Assembly: GCA_031761405.1 (NCBI GenBank)
Contig: JASEVX010000003.1
Span: 117,120,051 to 117,184,050 of the forward strand
Source of the DNA: Serripes groenlandicus
Lineage: Eukaryota; Mollusca; Bivalvia; Cardiida; Cardiidae
Length of the DNA stretch: 64,000 bases
Direction: 5' to 3'
Below the pieces are notes generated by a model. That model searched no databases, was not told where the DNA came from, and saw only the letters and a program-made list of their open reading frames with translations. Position numbers and translations under genes: made by a program. Shown piece after piece: positions 62,990 through 64,000 of this stretch; the first letter of the stretch is position 1; each line of letters opens with the position of its first letter.

Positions 62990-64000
62990 CTTCATGTATA
63001 TGCCTGTTTTAGGCCGTTAACCAATCAAAGAAAATTTTAGATTAGCTTAAAAAAAAAAACTTCATTCCACTCCAGGCACCCAGTTTCAATATTTTTCAAG
63101 CAATTTTACTGTATCCCACCCCGTAAAGTACCGTAGAATGCTTCGATATGTGCAGCCGACACAACATTTACTTTTGATATATTTCACCCAAAAGTTCTTT
63201 AGGTTACAATACACCAAATAAATTCCTTCTTTGTTTCCATGTAAATCGACGAGTTTCAGTCCTCAATTGTCACACTTTCTAAGCGTTTCTCATGTAGAAC
63301 ACCATATATCATTCAAAAGAATTACCTCTAAACTTTAAAACAATCCAAAGAAAATGTGGGGTCATGCATAATGCAAGAAAGAACTCACTGGGCAAAAATA
63401 GTTACCGTCATGTTGGACTCGGTATTTAGCATTCTCTACTTTCACTTTCAAACAAGATCAAAATACAAAAAGTGATCAAATCCATCATTTCCAGTGCATC
63501 CTATACACATTAACAGTGCATTTAAACTCAAAGTCATATATATTCGATGCATTCTGGTGATAGTATACACTCATTTCTACGCAAACAAATGGTTTTTTAG
63601 GGACTATTTGGGTGTAGATCAAGTCAGCGGATGTATTTGGCGTAATTTGACAGGTTTTTTTATGGTTTTATCAAGGGGCTCTTTAGAGCCAATTGCTATA
63701 GTAGGCGAATTCCGAAGACACTCATCGAATTCTAGGCTGGAATCAGTCCATGTTGTTTAAATCTTATTACAATATCGACAATGAATTACTTCAAATATCT
63801 ATTTCTACAGTAGCTCTCTATTACTGAACACCGTTTCGGGTTCAAAGAGATGCCTTGCTATTCGTAGATTATATATACATGTACATGTAATGTCAATGAA
63901 AGCACACGCATCTGTGGAATATTTGCTAAAACTTAATGTACTGGTCCCAGAGTATCCATGTCTACAGTATCGGAACATAACAAAATTCGTTAAATTGGCG
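62990..64000. other. Unassigned AT-rich DNA at right edge
   Basis: No supported gene, repeat or element. Confidence 0.4.

Noticed and set aside
63412..63472. Minus-strand VKVENAKYRVQHDG before a possible donor, as an upstream FREP exon
   Set aside because: The acceptor is poor, the block is short and I cannot tie it to a known FREP 5' exon.

Overview
The window is animal nuclear DNA: AT-rich, intron-rich, packed with SINEs, foldback (MITE-like) elements, satellites and one full-length hAT transposon. Coding exons follow GT-AG splicing. The repeat style (tRNA-derived SINEs with a shared tail, tandem-core elements with a GGCCATGATGGCC-type end) and a fibrinogen-domain gene suggest a mollusc, probably a bivalve. 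That placement is my inference from recall, not from a search.

Layout. 1-1326: 51-bp minisatellite (26 copies, cut by the window edge). 1750-4340: SINEs, a palindromic element and unassigned AT-rich DNA. 4418-19835: a satellite array of 14 units (about 737 or 907 bp), each carrying two perfect TGACGTCA (CRE) palindromes. Some units contain a SINE that was amplified with the array. A complete 4136-bp hAT transposon (13047-17182) with an intact two-exon transposase gene sits inside one unit, with a 5-bp target duplication. 19836-31804: several foldback elements, the last two exons of a small multi-span membrane protein gene with a PPxY tail (23980-26757, +) and a decayed paralogue of it (30843-31804).

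33283-45378 (minus strand): a complete RAD1 gene, the 9-1-1 checkpoint clamp subunit. It has eight exons, 283 codons plus stop, and every splice phase fits. All seven introns contain at least one copy of one foldback family (FB1). FB1 has TTAA-CCCTTTCC termini and a TTAA target duplication, which suggests a piggyBac-type MITE. Part of RAD1 exon 7 and its acceptor has been copied several times in tandem in the upstream intron. A GC-rich 105-bp minisatellite lies just upstream of the RAD1 start codon.

49972-54441 (minus strand): three 3' exons of a fibrinogen-related (FREP-like) gene. Its upstream domain exon is not visible, and a 200-N assembly gap lies at 56920-57119. A cysteine-rich exon at 60514-60586 may be part of the same gene. 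The right end holds a 47-bp satellite (57899-58777), tandem-core repeats, a TTAA-flanked element and further foldbacks.

Most open frames in the window are chance frames in repeats. The real genes are made of short exons that can only be found by reading splice sites and conserved protein blocks. I ran no search; family names rest on motif recognition.
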